A stretch of DNA of 64,000 nt from the NCBI RefSeq assembly GCF_025420585.1, contig NZ_JAOEGB010000023.1:62001-126000 (forward strand), given 5' to 3'. The notes beneath the pieces are model-generated. The model ran no database searches and was not told the DNA's origin. It saw only the letters and a program-made list of their open reading frames with translations. Shown in pieces: positions 1-8,406 of this stretch. The translations under genes and the position numbers were made by a program. The stretch comes from Planotetraspora sp. A-T 1434 (GTDB lineage Bacteria; Actinomycetota; Actinomycetes; Streptosporangiales; Streptosporangiaceae). Each line of letters starts with the position of its first letter. The first letter of the stretch is position 1.

Positions 1-2
1 GG

Positions 3-662
3 CAGGCCGACCTTCACCGGCTGCGGCAGATCGCCGCCGAGGCAGCGACCGCGGCGGACTACGCGACGAACATGTACTCGCCCCGTGCGGAAGCGCGGCT
101 GCACGAACTCATCGAGGAGCGGCTGCGCCACGCCCTGGAGGCCTATCATCACCTGGGCCAGCTTGTGGCCATGCCCAGCCTGCTCAAGACGTATGGCAAG
201 CCTGGCACCAGCGGCTCGGCCGGGTTCGGGGAATCGCGCAAGAAGCTGCCACGTCCCGGTCAGGCTGGCTTCGACCCGTGGTGTCTCACCCAGCCCAGGT
301 CGGTGAGCCGTTGGAAGAACGACCTGCGCGCACGTGAGTCGATCACGGAGATGTGGCGCCACGATCCCAACCCGGCTCAGACCTTGCGGTTCCAGGAGGA
401 CATCAATGCATGTCTCGAACGTGGCTACATTGCGCCGACCGGTGCCCATTACTACTGCTGCCCGTGGGCGCCGATCTTCCGGGTCAACCGGCCCGTGCTG
501 ATCGGCGACCGCCGGTTGCAGCCGGGCCAGGAGTTCACTCTCGAAGTCTCGGCGGAGGAAATCCTGGAGACTGGGCGGTTCGTAAGGGAGATCGTCAACG
601 GGCCGTTCCACCCCACCAACCAGATCGACTACTGCAATCCCGGCGACTTCCACGACGACTGA
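3..662 (+). CDS. hypothetical protein, 5'-truncated by the window edge
   Basis: The reading frame is open from the left edge, so the true start lies outside the window; the first internal ATG is at 72. The visible 219 residues begin with a helical, Glu/Arg-rich segment, then a Gly/Ser/Pro linker, then a C-terminal part with HYYCCPW and an acidic end (NPGDFHDD). The Cys pair and aromatic cluster could bind metal, but no family was recognised. No signal peptide or membrane segment is visible in this part. Nothing downstream is close enough to form an operon with it. Coding is supported by codon bias and the long open frame; the function is unknown. Confidence 0.55.
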   Translation, partial: QADLHRLRQIAAEAATAADYATNMYSPRAEARLHELIEERLRHALEAYHHLGQLVAMPSLLKTYGKPGTSGSAGFGESRKKLPRPGQAGFDPWCLTQPRSVSRWKNDLRARESITEMWRHDPNPAQTLRFQEDINACLERGYIAPTGAHYYCCPWAPIFRVNRPVLIGDRRLQPGQEFTLEVSAEEILETGRFVREIVNGPFHPTNQIDYCNPGDFHDD

Positions 663-1310
663 CAGTGATGATGTAGATGAGCGCCTCCCCGGCGGGGTTT
701 GACCCATCGACTGACTGACTTGGGTCCTCAATGGGATATGTCGGCCCTGGCCGGGAGGTGCTCGTGTGCACTGATCGGACGTGGCGTTGTGACTTCATGG
801 GAGCCTGGCCAGAGGCCCCATCACTGTCTTGTCCGCGTTGCCCGGCTGGTGCGTGCCGCCCTGCTCCGGTCAACAACGACAGGACGACGATGCGCCCTAT
901 TACATCTGAAGACGCGCCAGTGATCGTGGCCCGAGATCCCTCGAACTGCGCGCCGAACTCCACGAACTCCTGCACCGCTTGGTATCCCAAGGCTGGTCAG
1001 GCACCTGCCCGGCACGGATCCGGCTTGCGCAACCTTGATAGCCGGCGTCGCCGCGTGCGGCTGGCCTGCACACATCAAGTGATCAAACCAGCGGCATGAC
1101 CGGGGGAGCATCCCCTCAAAGCCGACGAGCCTCATTGAGAGGCTCGCACCCCCACGATGGCAAAGGTTAGTTGAGCGAGTGACCGCTCCCGTGTAAACGC
1201 TAAGTAATTGGATAACTACTAACAGTGGGAATCGCGAGGGTGGATTCCTCCTGATCGACCGGCTCGCCGGAGCGGTTGGGCCATTGCGATACAGAGCGAA
1301 GGGAGACGGC
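663..1310. other. gene-poor stretch with no supported gene
   Basis: No frame here has both an actinomycete codon pattern and a plausible start with a ribosome binding site. One short open segment near 910-1042 (+) reads as a helical stretch (LELRAELHELLHRLVSQGW) after a stop codon and without a start, and may be a gene remnant. A perfect hairpin lies at 1126-1146. Otherwise I see nothing. Confidence 0.5.
1126..1146. terminator. 8-bp stem hairpin without a U-tract
   Basis: CGAGCCTC and GAGGCTCG are perfectly complementary around a 5-base loop. No T-run follows, which is common for actinomycete terminators. With no intact gene next to it, its role is uncertain. Confidence 0.3.
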
Positions 1311-1662
1311 ATGACAAATGCCAATCGGATCACCTGCACGCTGACCGTGAGCGCCGCCGCGGGCTGGCTTCTCGTCGCCGAACTGCCGGCCGAGGCCATT
1401 CACCCGGCCTACAGGACCGCCCACCCTGGCCTCGCGTGCACCTGCCTGGTTCGGCATGTACGTCTGAGCGGCTTCTTCGTCCGTAATGGCTCAGGGAAAG
1501 GGTACTCGGCCGGTCGTCGAGATAAAGTTGGCCGACGAGCGTTTCGCCGGGTGGTACCGGTTTGCGAACGGCTGGTCGGCGGTCAAGTCCTTCATCGACA
1601 AGCCCTCCTCGGCCGACTACCTGCGGAAGGTGACTAGGAACCAAGCCGCTCCCGAGAAGTAG
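1311..1662 (+). pseudogene. degenerate ORF pair, possible remnant of a small membrane or secreted protein
   Basis: An ATG at 1311 opens a frame with a hydrophobic stretch (TLTVSAAAGWLLVAELPAEA) that looks like a signal or transmembrane segment. It then drifts into implausible Arg/Gly-rich sequence. A different frame, from an ATG at 1486 to the TAG at 1660, reads as ordinary protein (VEIKLADERFAGWYRF, then SAVKSFIDKPSSADYLRKV). The sense-like pieces sit in different frames, which suggests a decayed gene, but no family was recognised. The 59-codon C-terminal ORF could also be an independent small gene; it has no clear ribosome binding site. Confidence 0.3.
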
Positions 1663-1839
1663 CCGCTCATGGCTCTCATTCCGCGCCCTCAGCGGATCAC
1701 GTCAGCTGAGGGCAGGGACTTTCGGACGGGTGATCGCGCCAATCGGCCTGCGGGCCGGCACCCGACCCTGGTGGAGGCTCTGGTGCGCCCGTCCCAATGG
1801 ACCAGGTCGGCTCTGTGCGCTGTCCAGTACTCACCGATC

Positions 1840-2640
1840 ATGGGGATCACCCCAAAAGCGTTGGCGATCTCCTTCCTGCTACTTGTGACGTTGGGCGAGG
1901 TGGGCGGAGGTCACGATCTCGCCAGGGTGTCGGCCTCGTTGATGTGTTCGGCGCCGGGAGTGGTCTCTCATCGGGGCTATCAAGCCTCAGGGGCGGAGAA
2001 CACCCTTAGGGCGTTCCAAGGCGCGCTGGACGCCGGCTCCGGCCAGGTCGAACTCGACGTTCGTTTCACCAGGGACCACCACCCGGTGCTCATGCATGAC
2101 GACACTGTTGACCGGACGACCACCGGTGCCGGCCGGGTCTCGGACATGTCCCTGGCCCAGTTTCGCGCGCTGCGCACCACGGATGGCCAGCGCCCTCCGA
2201 CGCTGTCTGCGGCCCTGGAACTGGTTCGAAGCAGAGGTGGCCAGGTGCTGGTGGAACTCAAGCAGATCCCCGGCGTATCGGACCTCCGCACGCTGCAGCG
2301 TGATTACCGGCGGCTGAACGCCTACGGGTGGGCGAGCCTGATGTCGTTCTCTCCGTCTGCTATGCAGGCGGTGCGATCGATACCAGCCCGCAAGGGCCTG
2401 TTGGCCACGTCGGCGCCGCCGACCTCGTTGGCCAGGAAGTTCGCTTTCGTGGGTATCCGGTACGACAACCTGACGCGGGCCCGCGTTCGTGCCTACATAG
2501 ATGCCGGTGTCGCGGTCTACGCCTGGACGCCCAACGAGCGCAACGCATGGCGGCGCCTGGCCGGCTATGGCGTGAACCGCGTCGTCACTGATCAAACACC
2601 CGCCTACCTGGCATGGGCCGCAACAACGTGCAGGTCGTGA
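1840..2640 (+). CDS. secreted glycerophosphodiester phosphodiesterase
   Basis: Hydrolyses glycerophosphodiesters to glycerol-3-phosphate and an alcohol; probably secreted for phosphate or glycerol scavenging. From the ATG at 1840 (266 aa) the protein opens with a signal-like segment (KALAISFLLLVTLGE). The TIM-barrel GDPD motifs follow: SHRGY...ENT, VELDVRFTRD (metal-binding Glu/Asp) and LMHDDTVDRTT (catalytic His). The C-terminal YAWTPNE...VVTDQTPAYL strand is also typical. The frame is open back to 1669, but the extra 57 residues are poor and would bury the signal peptide, so 1840 is preferred; its ribosome binding site is weak. It stands alone, and no PHO-like box was recognised. The family call is secure; the substrate is not. 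Confidence 0.85.
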   Translation: MGITPKALAISFLLLVTLGEVGGGHDLARVSASLMCSAPGVVSHRGYQASGAENTLRAFQGALDAGSGQVELDVRFTRDHHPVLMHDDTVDRTTTGAGRVSDMSLAQFRALRTTDGQRPPTLSAALELVRSRGGQVLVELKQIPGVSDLRTLQRDYRRLNAYGWASLMSFSPSAMQAVRSIPARKGLLATSAPPTSLARKFAFVGIRYDNLTRARVRAYIDAGVAVYAWTPNERNAWRRLAGYGVNRVVTDQTPAYLAWAATTCRS

Positions 2641-2926
2641 CTCGCGGCCGTGGTCCTGCGGTTCACGGAGAACCAGCAGACCTCCTCGACCCTGGCTTCT
2701 GTCTGGTGGACGGGGCCCGTCACTCCCTGCACCGTCGTGGACGCCCTGGCGTAAACGGCCTCCCGGGCCATCCGGGGTAGCCGACCGGCACGGCGTTCGG
2801 GACGTGTGGTACCGCCTGCTCGTCGCCCACGCCGCGCCGGACGACGCCTCCGCTGTGGCAGGGCCATGGCCCTGGTGGCGTCGTCACGCGATTGACCGTC
2901 GGGCGGTGACGCTCGGCAGCCTTGCT
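2641..2926. other. intergenic stretch with no supported gene
   Basis: The open frames here are high-GC shadows with no start signals or recognisable motifs. Nothing was found apart from the upstream edge of the LuxR remnant that follows. Confidence 0.4.
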
Positions 2927-3271
2927 CAGGGGAACGGATCCGGCGGGTCCGTGCGGCTGTCAGCGAGGCGGAAATGCGGGCACACGGTGAGGCGATCTTC
3001 GGCCCGGCGGTCGCGCTCCGCGTGGCCGAGTTCTTCGCCGGCCCGTCTGCGGCCTCGGACCCTCACCGCGTTCCCGCAGCTCACTTCGCGCGAACGGGAG
3101 ATCCCCTCATTGGTCGCCGCGGCACGATCGAACGCCCAGATCGCGAACACGTTGTTCCTGTCGCAGAAGACCGTGCGCAACAACGTCTCGAACATCTTCG
3201 CCAAGCTGCACGTCGCCGACCGCGCCGAGGCGATCGTCCGCGCCCGCGACGCCGGCCTGGGCCGCACCTGA
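2927..3271 (+). pseudogene. frameshifted C-terminal half of a LuxR/NarL-type regulator
   Basis: Two frames together read as the end of a NarL/FixJ response regulator. The first frame (about 2929-3050) gives RIRRVRAAVSEAEM then HGEAIFGPAVALRVAEFFAG, the usual linker before the DNA-binding domain. The second (about 3060-3271) gives the LuxR helix-turn-helix: LTSREREI...NAQIANTLFLSQKTVRNNVSNIF, ending RAEAIVRARDAGLG. The switch of frame near 3045-3070 means one uncorrected frameshift, and no receiver domain lies upstream. It is therefore a decayed or truncated regulator unless the frameshift is a sequencing error. Its partner genes, usually a histidine kinase, are absent here. Confidence 0.75.
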
Positions 3272-3312
3272 CTGAAAGGCGCCCAGGCTGGCCAGACCGC
3301 CCCAACGAGTGG

Positions 3313-3352
3313 CCGGGCCGCCGTACCCCTTTGGGGAGGTACGGCGGCCCGG
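3313..3352. terminator. strong bidirectional terminator, 15-bp perfect stem
   Basis: CCGGGCCGCCGTACC (3313-3327) pairs perfectly with GGTACGGCGGCCCGG (3338-3352) around a 10-base loop. It ends a few bases past the stop codon of the RidA-like gene on the minus strand, so it probably terminates the amine oxidase-RidA operon. Confidence 0.85.
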
Positions 3353-3358
3353 GACGGC

Positions 3359-3973
3359 TCAGCGGTAGGCGGCGACCACCTCCACTTCCACCAGCCAGCC
3401 GGCGACCGGCAGGTTGGCCACTTCGATGGTGACCCGGGCGGGTCTGGCGGGGTTGGCCAGGATGGGTGGGGCTGGGGCGGCGGTGCCCATGGGAACCGGG
3501 ATCACCGCCCGAGTGGCGAGGTCGGTGTTGGCGAAGTACTGGCGGTAGGCGCGGTTCCACCCGGCGAAGTCGGCCACGTCCTGGCCGGGTGGGTTGGCCA
3601 GGTAGGCCCGCATGGAGATGACATCGTCCACGTCCAGCCCGGCGGCGGCCAGGTTGTCCTTGATCCGCGCCAGCACTCCCAGGGCCTGCGCCTCAGTCAC
3701 CGTGACTCCCGGCGGGAGCGTGGCCGGGGCGTAGCGTTCCGGGCTGCCCGCGGGAGCGGCCGGGTTGGACACGGCGGGACCCAGGCCGCTGGCGGTGTAG
3801 GTGGCCACGTTCGAGCCGATGATCACGCCGTCGGCGATGGACGGGTTGGTCTGCCCCGGCGGCAGGATCGGGGTGACATCGTGCGGTTGGGGGGCGCCCC
3901 GCGTGGCGGCGTCGGCGGCTCCGGCGCCGGACACCAGGACGACGGCGGCCGCGAGGGCGGCGATCTTTCTCAT
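3359..3973 (-). CDS. secreted RidA/YjgF/UK114-family protein
   Basis: RidA proteins hydrolyse reactive enamines and imines released by flavin or PLP enzymes. The 204-residue protein starts with a signal peptide (MRKIAALAAAVVLVSGAGA, cleavage near ADA). The RidA fold follows: IADGVIIGSNVATYTASG, ALGVLARIKDNLAAAGLDVDDV, MRAYL, and a C-terminal ARVTIEVANLP where the conserved Arg sits before the VE(V) strand. The frame is open to 4147, but the ATG at 3973 has AAGGAG just upstream, and its first base is the last base of the previous stop codon (TGATG). It is therefore translationally coupled to the flavin amine oxidase. A periplasmic or extracellular RidA beside an exported amine oxidase suggests it deals with the imine product. 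Homologous secreted forms also exist without proven activity. Confidence 0.85.
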   Translation of the reverse strand: MRKIAALAAAVVLVSGAGAADAATRGAPQPHDVTPILPPGQTNPSIADGVIIGSNVATYTASGLGPAVSNPAAPAGSPERYAPATLPPGVTVTEAQALGVLARIKDNLAAAGLDVDDVISMRAYLANPPGQDVADFAGWNRAYRQYFANTDLATRAVIPVPMGTAAPAPPILANPARPARVTIEVANLPVAGWLVEVEVVAAYR

Positions 3974-5565
3974 CACGACTCCTTGAGCGCCCGCTGGTGC
4001 AACTCGGTGACGGTTTTGCGGGCCGATTCGATCGCCCCGTGCTGCCAGGCGATCATGTAGGTCAGCCAGTCGCCGGCGAAGTGGACGCGGCCCGCCGGGC
4101 GGTTGAGCAGCTGGTAGGCACCCTGGCGCGAGGGCCAGGAGACCCAACCGCCCTCAATATGCGGCTGGAGCTTCCAGGCGACGGACACCGATGACTGGAG
4201 CTCGTCCCGATACTTGGCGCCGTGAATCTTCATGCCCTGCTCGATCGCGCGGCGCTCCCGCTCAGCGTGGGACAGGGCGGCGTAGGTGTCAGCCTGCGGG
4301 CCGAAGTTGTAGTAGCCGACGATCAGGCCGGTGCCCTGGTGGTAACCGTAGGACGGGTACCAGATGGTGCCCAAGTCCAGGTCGGTGTTGGTGACACCGC
4401 CGTAGATGTTCTCGTCCGTCTCCCACCAGCGGCTGCGGTACTCCAGGCCGATCTTGCCCACACTGACCGGTACGGGCGTCGCCAGCGCGGCCTGGACGTC
4501 GGTGCCGAGGTTGTGCGGGGTCCGGGCGAGGATGTGCGGCGGCATCGCGGCGACGCAGTAGTCCGCGGTGATCAGCTGGGTCTTGCCGTTCTTGTCTTGG
4601 TATTCGACCTCGACCCCGGTCTCCAGATTGGTGATCTTGGTGACTCGGCTCTGGGTATTGATCCGGTGCTTGCCGATCGCCTTGGCCAGGGCCATGGGAA
4701 TGGCATCCATCCCACCGACCGGCTGGAACATCAGCATCGCCTGGTCGTAGCCGAACTCGAAGGCGAATCGCTGCCCGACGCCGCTGGCGAACACCGAGGA
4801 AAGCGAGGGGACCGGGCCGAGCGGGGTGCCCGCCTGGTCGCCCGCCCCCGGGTCGACGGTGTAGCCGCGGCGTTCGGTGCCCGTATACGCGAACCCGGAC
4901 GATTTTCCGCCGATGGCGCCGAAGGAGGACAGGAAGGACAGCAGCCGTTCCTTGTCCTGAGCGGTGAGCTTGGCGTTCAGCGCCCCGGCGTCGGTGGCCG
5001 TGGCGAGCAGTTCGGAGATGTATCCGTAGACGTCGGCCTTGGCGGTGCGCCAGCGGACCGGGGCGGTCATCCCGGCGGCCTCGTGGAAGATGTACGCCTG
5101 GGCGTTGGAGTTGGTGAAGACCTCCACGGGCACGCCGAGCTCGCGGCAGTAGTCCAGGGTGACCATCCACTGCGCCAGCCGTGCCGGGCCGGCGTTGAGG
5201 TAGTTCTCCGGGGAGAACCGGGCCGTCTGGGTGGCGCCGCTGAGCTCGGTCAGCCGGTCGCCGTTACGGATGGTCCAGTTCCTGCCGCCGACCCGATCCC
5301 GGGCTTCCAGCAAGGTGCAGTCGTAGCCTGCCTTGCCCAGCTCGTAAGCGGTGGTCAGGCCGGCGATGCCGGCGCCGAGGATGACGACCTTCTTCCCGGC
5401 CCGCCCGGTGAGGGTGAAGTCGGACGGCTGGGGCGGGGTGAACGCGGTCTTCGTGGCCGCCTCAGCGGTGGGGGCCAGGCCGAGTGCCCCCATGGTGGCC
5501 AGTAGTGCTCCCGCGCCGCCGGTCGCGCCGACTGCGGTCAGGAAGCTTCTTCTGGTGTAGCTCAC
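3973..5565 (-). CDS. Tat-exported flavin monoamine / L-amino-acid oxidase
   Basis: An FAD-dependent amine oxidase that oxidises an amine or amino acid to an imine with release of H2O2. The 530-residue product begins with a twin-arginine signal (YTRRSFLTAVGATGG). The dinucleotide-binding motif VVILGAGIAGL (about 61-70) and the family signature LLEARDRVGGRN (about 85-96) follow. The C-terminal FAD contact region is GRVHFAGDWL...QHGAIESA. The start is GTG, with GGAGG five bases upstream. It is the first gene of a two-gene operon with a secreted RidA-like protein. The family (L-amino-acid oxidase, monoamine oxidase or putrescine oxidase) cannot be resolved by eye. The AT-richer leader at 5580-5660 is the likely promoter region. 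Confidence 0.9.
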   Translation of the reverse strand: MSYTRRSFLTAVGATGGAGALLATMGALGLAPTAEAATKTAFTPPQPSDFTLTGRAGKKVVILGAGIAGLTTAYELGKAGYDCTLLEARDRVGGRNWTIRNGDRLTELSGATQTARFSPENYLNAGPARLAQWMVTLDYCRELGVPVEVFTNSNAQAYIFHEAAGMTAPVRWRTAKADVYGYISELLATATDAGALNAKLTAQDKERLLSFLSSFGAIGGKSSGFAYTGTERRGYTVDPGAGDQAGTPLGPVPSLSSVFASGVGQRFAFEFGYDQAMLMFQPVGGMDAIPMALAKAIGKHRINTQSRVTKITNLETGVEVEYQDKNGKTQLITADYCVAAMPPHILARTPHNLGTDVQAALATPVPVSVGKIGLEYRSRWWETDENIYGGVTNTDLDLGTIWYPSYGYHQGTGLIVGYYNFGPQADTYAALSHAERERRAIEQGMKIHGAKYRDELQSSVSVAWKLQPHIEGGWVSWPSRQGAYQLLNRPAGRVHFAGDWLTYMIAWQHGAIESARKTVTELHQRALKES

Positions 5566-5833
5566 ACGTACCTCCGTGATCTCGTGGAGGTTAGTGTGGA
5601 TTTACGGTGTTTCTACCGATTGTTCGTAACTTGCACAATTAGTTTCGGCTGGGTCACAACGGCCATTTAGAGTTCATGATGGGGCACCCAGACTGGTGAA
5701 GGGCCTACTCATGTTGCAAGCAGGCCCAGCGGGCACCCCGAACACCAACCTTCACGATCTTCCGGAATGTCCGCCGTATGTTGTGCGAGTCCAGAGGAGT
5801 GCCGACGGACTGGCCGGGGCTTGTGCGCAAGGC
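5566..5833. other. intergenic region and leader of the amine oxidase operon
   Basis: This region separates two minus-strand genes. Around 5590-5650 it is unusually AT-rich for this genome. On the minus strand, TTGTGC followed 17 bases later by TAGAAA is a possible but weak promoter for the amine oxidase. No gene was found. Confidence 0.35.
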
Positions 5834-7174
5834 CTACCGAGGCCGGATGTTGTGGTTGCCGGCGAACAGATTGCCGGGGTCGTACTGACGCTTGACCGCC
5901 GCGAGCTGCTCATAGGTCTCCGTCCTATAGATCGCGGCGACATCCTCCTCGGTGGCAGAAGCGAGGAAGTTCGCGTAGGCGCCGTTGGCGTGAGGTGCGA
6001 GCCTGCCCCAGATCGCCTCCAAGGCTGGACGTGCGGCCTCGACGACCGGCTTCGGACCCGCGATGGTGGTTACGAACATCAGCTCCGCTCGGCGATGCGC
6101 GTAGGCGGTGGCGTCGTCGGGGACTCGGGATACCGCACCGCCGACGCTGCGAACGGCGATGAACGGCGACCGCTCCGATGCCCCGGCCTCAGCGAGGATC
6201 TGAAGGACCTCGGGCACCGAATCCTTGTTGGCGAAGGCGCTTCGGGTGACAAGCTGGATGCCGGGCGGTGGGGTCGCTCCGTCCACGAGTACGTCGGCGT
6301 AGGGCTTCAGCGCGACATCGTCGTCGATCACCGTGCCGAGCCGGCGGATCGGGTCGATCGCCTTCGAGGCGAGTTCTGGGTCGTCGCCGTCGAAGGCGAC
6401 GTGGATCTCGACCGGCGCCTCAGGTCCGCCGGCGAAGGGGTTGGCAAACTCCGCGATGGATGTGAGCTCTTCCGGGGCGGTGCGGAGGTAGTCCGCCCAT
6501 CCCTGGAGCACAGTGGCCGCCTCCGATGCCGGGAAGGCGATCTTGCCGTGGAAGACGTCTGTCGTCGGGTGTGCCGCGAACTCGAAGGCGGTCACGATCC
6601 CGAAATTGCCGCCGCCACCGCGAATCGCCCAGAACAGCTCCGGGTTCTCCGCCGCGCTCGCCGGCACGATCTCTCCGCTGGCCGTGACCACCTCAGCGGC
6701 GACCACGTTGTCCAGGGCCAGGCCGTACTTCCTGACCTTCCAGCCGATGCCGCCGGTCAACGTCAGCCCACCGACGCCGACGCTCTTGGTGTCGCCCGAG
6801 GAGATCGCCAGGCCATGCGGGGCCAGGGCGGCCGCGACCTGACCCCAGGTGGCGCCCCCGCCGATCCGCACAAGGTGACGTTCCTTGTCGGTGATCTCCA
6901 CGTTCGCGAGCTTGCTGAGGTCGATCACGACGCCGCCGTCATTGGTGCCGAAGCCCGCGAAGCTGTGGCCGCCGCCTCGCACGGACAGCAGATGCCCCGC
7001 GCCGGAAGCGAATCTGACCCCTGCTTGCACGTCCGCGACGCTCTTGGGCCGCAGAACGTAGGCCGGACTACCCGAAACCAATACCGAGCGACTGGCCGAT
7101 TCGTACTCCGCTTCGCCCGGTTCGATGATGTCGCCGCCGAAGTCACGGCGAAGAGTTTCAAGCGCTGAGCTCAT
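5834..7174 (-). CDS. FAD-linked oxidase, PCMH/berberine-bridge type
   Basis: A flavoprotein oxidase of the FAD_binding_4 plus BBE class (6-hydroxynicotine oxidase, berberine-bridge-like). The 446 residues contain the PCMH-type FAD domain with LSVRGGGHSFAGFG, whose His (about residue 70) is the usual site of covalent 8-alpha-histidyl FAD. The substrate-side segment GVGGLTLTGGIGW and the C-terminal BBE motif YDPGNLFAGNHNI are also present. It has no signal peptide, so it is cytoplasmic. The start ATG at 7174 is preceded by AAGGAAC. It is divergent from the ECF41 sigma factor gene, with a near-consensus ECF41-type promoter on its own strand, so it is the likely target of that sigma factor. The substrate is unknown. 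Confidence 0.9.
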   Translation of the reverse strand: MSSALETLRRDFGGDIIEPGEAEYESASRSVLVSGSPAYVLRPKSVADVQAGVRFASGAGHLLSVRGGGHSFAGFGTNDGGVVIDLSKLANVEITDKERHLVRIGGGATWGQVAAALAPHGLAISSGDTKSVGVGGLTLTGGIGWKVRKYGLALDNVVAAEVVTASGEIVPASAAENPELFWAIRGGGGNFGIVTAFEFAAHPTTDVFHGKIAFPASEAATVLQGWADYLRTAPEELTSIAEFANPFAGGPEAPVEIHVAFDGDDPELASKAIDPIRRLGTVIDDDVALKPYADVLVDGATPPPGIQLVTRSAFANKDSVPEVLQILAEAGASERSPFIAVRSVGGAVSRVPDDATAYAHRRAELMFVTTIAGPKPVVEAARPALEAIWGRLAPHANGAYANFLASATEEDVAAIYRTETYEQLAAVKRQYDPGNLFAGNHNIRPR

Positions 7175-7301
7175 GACGTTCCTTTCACACAGGGGAGTTC
7201 CTCGTTATCCGAACCGGCGGGGCTGGTAGTCGCCGGTGGGTGCCCTCTCGTGGCGTTGCATGCCGCGTGGATCGTTCGTTGCGGCGTCCTGACGAACAAG
7301 A

Positions 7302-7328
7302 GATGCCGGCGACCCGATCCTTGTGACA
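7302..7328 (-). promoter_or_regulatory. ECF41-type promoter for the FAD-linked oxidase
   Basis: On the minus strand TGTCACA (7328-7322) is followed after exactly 16 bases by CATC (7305-7302). The ECF41 consensus I recall is TGTCACA and CGTC. The -10 therefore has one mismatch, while the spacing equals that of the promoter in front of the sigma gene. The 5' leader to the oxidase would be about 120 bases. Confidence 0.7.
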
Positions 7329-7362
7329 GCGCAGTGATGTGACGTGCGTCACCGATCCGGGG

Positions 7363-7389
7363 TGTCACAAAGCGGTGGGCGCCGGCGTC
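7363..7389 (+). promoter_or_regulatory. ECF41-type autoregulatory promoter of the sigma gene
   Basis: TGTCACA (7363-7369), 16 bases, then CGTC (7386-7389): a full match to the ECF41 promoter elements, about 43 bases before the sigma factor start codon. This indicates autoregulation. Confidence 0.8.
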
Positions 7390-7431
7390 TTATGCATGGC
7401 ACGGTCGAGAACGAACAGGCAGGAACCAGCA

Positions 7432-8406
7432 ATGAGCGAACGCAGCGAGCGGCCGACGGACACAGCCGAGCCCTTCGCTCGTGGCAACCGTATGGACTCC
7501 GCTATGGACTCCGCTATGGACTCCGCTCTGGACTCCGCTATGGACTCGGCCACCGAGGCGTTCGTCGCCCACCGCCACCTGCTGTTCACCGTCGCCTACG
7601 AGATGCTCGGCTCAGCCGCCGACGCCGAGGACGTCCTGCAGGAGACCTGGTTGCGGTGGGCGGGAGTCGACCTCGACAGCGTTCGGGATCAGCGTGCCTA
7701 CCTGGTCCGGATCACCACCCGTCAGGCGCTCGTCCGGCTGCGTACGCTCGGCCGGCGCAAGGAGTCCTACGTCGGCCCCTGGTTGCCCGAGCCGCTGCTC
7801 ACCGCGCCCGACGTGGCCGAGGACGTCGAGCTGGCCGAGAGCGTCTCGATGGCGATGCTGCTGGTGCTGGAGACGCTCACGCCGACCGAGCGGGCGGTGT
7901 TCGTGCTGCGCGAGGTGTTCGATCTGGACTACGACGAGATCGCCGGAGCCGTCGACAAGAGCCCGGCCGCGGTCCGCCAGATCGCGCACCGGGCGCGGGC
8001 ACACGTCGCGGCGCGCCGACCGCGCGGGGTCGCTTCTCCGGCCGAGGCCCGCGGTGCGCTCGAGGCGTTCCAGAGGGCGGTCGAAACGGGTGATCTGCAA
8101 CGCCTGCTCGACATCCTCGCGCCGGATGTCGTCCTCCTGGCTGATGGTGGCGGAGTCAAGCCGGCCGCGCTGTCGCCCGTCGTGGGAGCCGGCAGGGTGG
8201 CCGACGTGCTGGGCAGGATCGCCGGCACGGCGTCGCTGCGGCCGGCACAGGTCAATGGCTACCCGGCGCTGATCCTTCAGCTCAACGACAAGGTCGACAC
8301 CGTCATGGCGGTGCGCATCGACGACGGCCTCATCACCGGGCTCTACGCGGTGCGCAATCCCGAGAAGCTGGCGCATATGGAGCGGGAGACCGCCCTGCAC
8401 CGCTGA
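7432..8406 (+). CDS. ECF41-family RNA polymerase sigma factor (SigJ-like) with NTF2-like C-terminal domain
   Basis: An alternative sigma factor with a built-in regulatory domain. Region 2 (AFVAHRHLLFTVAYEML, DAEDVLQETWLRW) and region 4 (LTPTERAVFVLREVFDLDYD) are followed by a SnoaL/NTF2-like extension. Three hallmarks that I know from ECF41 are present: WLPEP in the linker, DGGG in the extension and NPEKL near the end. The ATG at 7432 is chosen because GGAA precedes it and it lies downstream of a perfect ECF41 promoter; the frame is open to 7339, but that would include the promoter. The N-terminus carries five copies of a 12-bp repeat encoding MDSA, unusual for the family. ECF41 factors usually control one adjacent oxidoreductase-like gene, here the divergent FAD oxidase. 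Confidence 0.93.
   Translation: MSERSERPTDTAEPFARGNRMDSAMDSAMDSALDSAMDSATEAFVAHRHLLFTVAYEMLGSAADAEDVLQETWLRWAGVDLDSVRDQRAYLVRITTRQALVRLRTLGRRKESYVGPWLPEPLLTAPDVAEDVELAESVSMAMLLVLETLTPTERAVFVLREVFDLDYDEIAGAVDKSPAAVRQIAHRARAHVAARRPRGVASPAEARGALEAFQRAVETGDLQRLLDILAPDVVLLADGGGVKPAALSPVVGAGRVADVLGRIAGTASLRPAQVNGYPALILQLNDKVDTVMAVRIDDGLITGLYAVRNPEKLAHMERETALHR
7492..7551 (+). repeat. five tandem 12-bp repeats encoding (MDSA)5
   Basis: The unit ATGGACTCCGCT occurs five times in frame (the fourth begins CTG, the fifth ends CGGCC) near the N-terminus of the sigma factor. The perfect period suggests recent slippage and strain-to-strain length variation. Confidence 0.95.

Noticed and set aside
4222-5505. 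427-codon plus-strand ORF over the amine oxidase
   Set aside because: It is a mirror of the amine oxidase, rich in Gly/Val/Arg, with no motif or start signal. High-GC third positions produce such antisense frames.
7492-7551. Short regular repeats considered as a CRISPR-like array
   Set aside because: The repeats are contiguous 12-mers in frame within a gene, without spacers.
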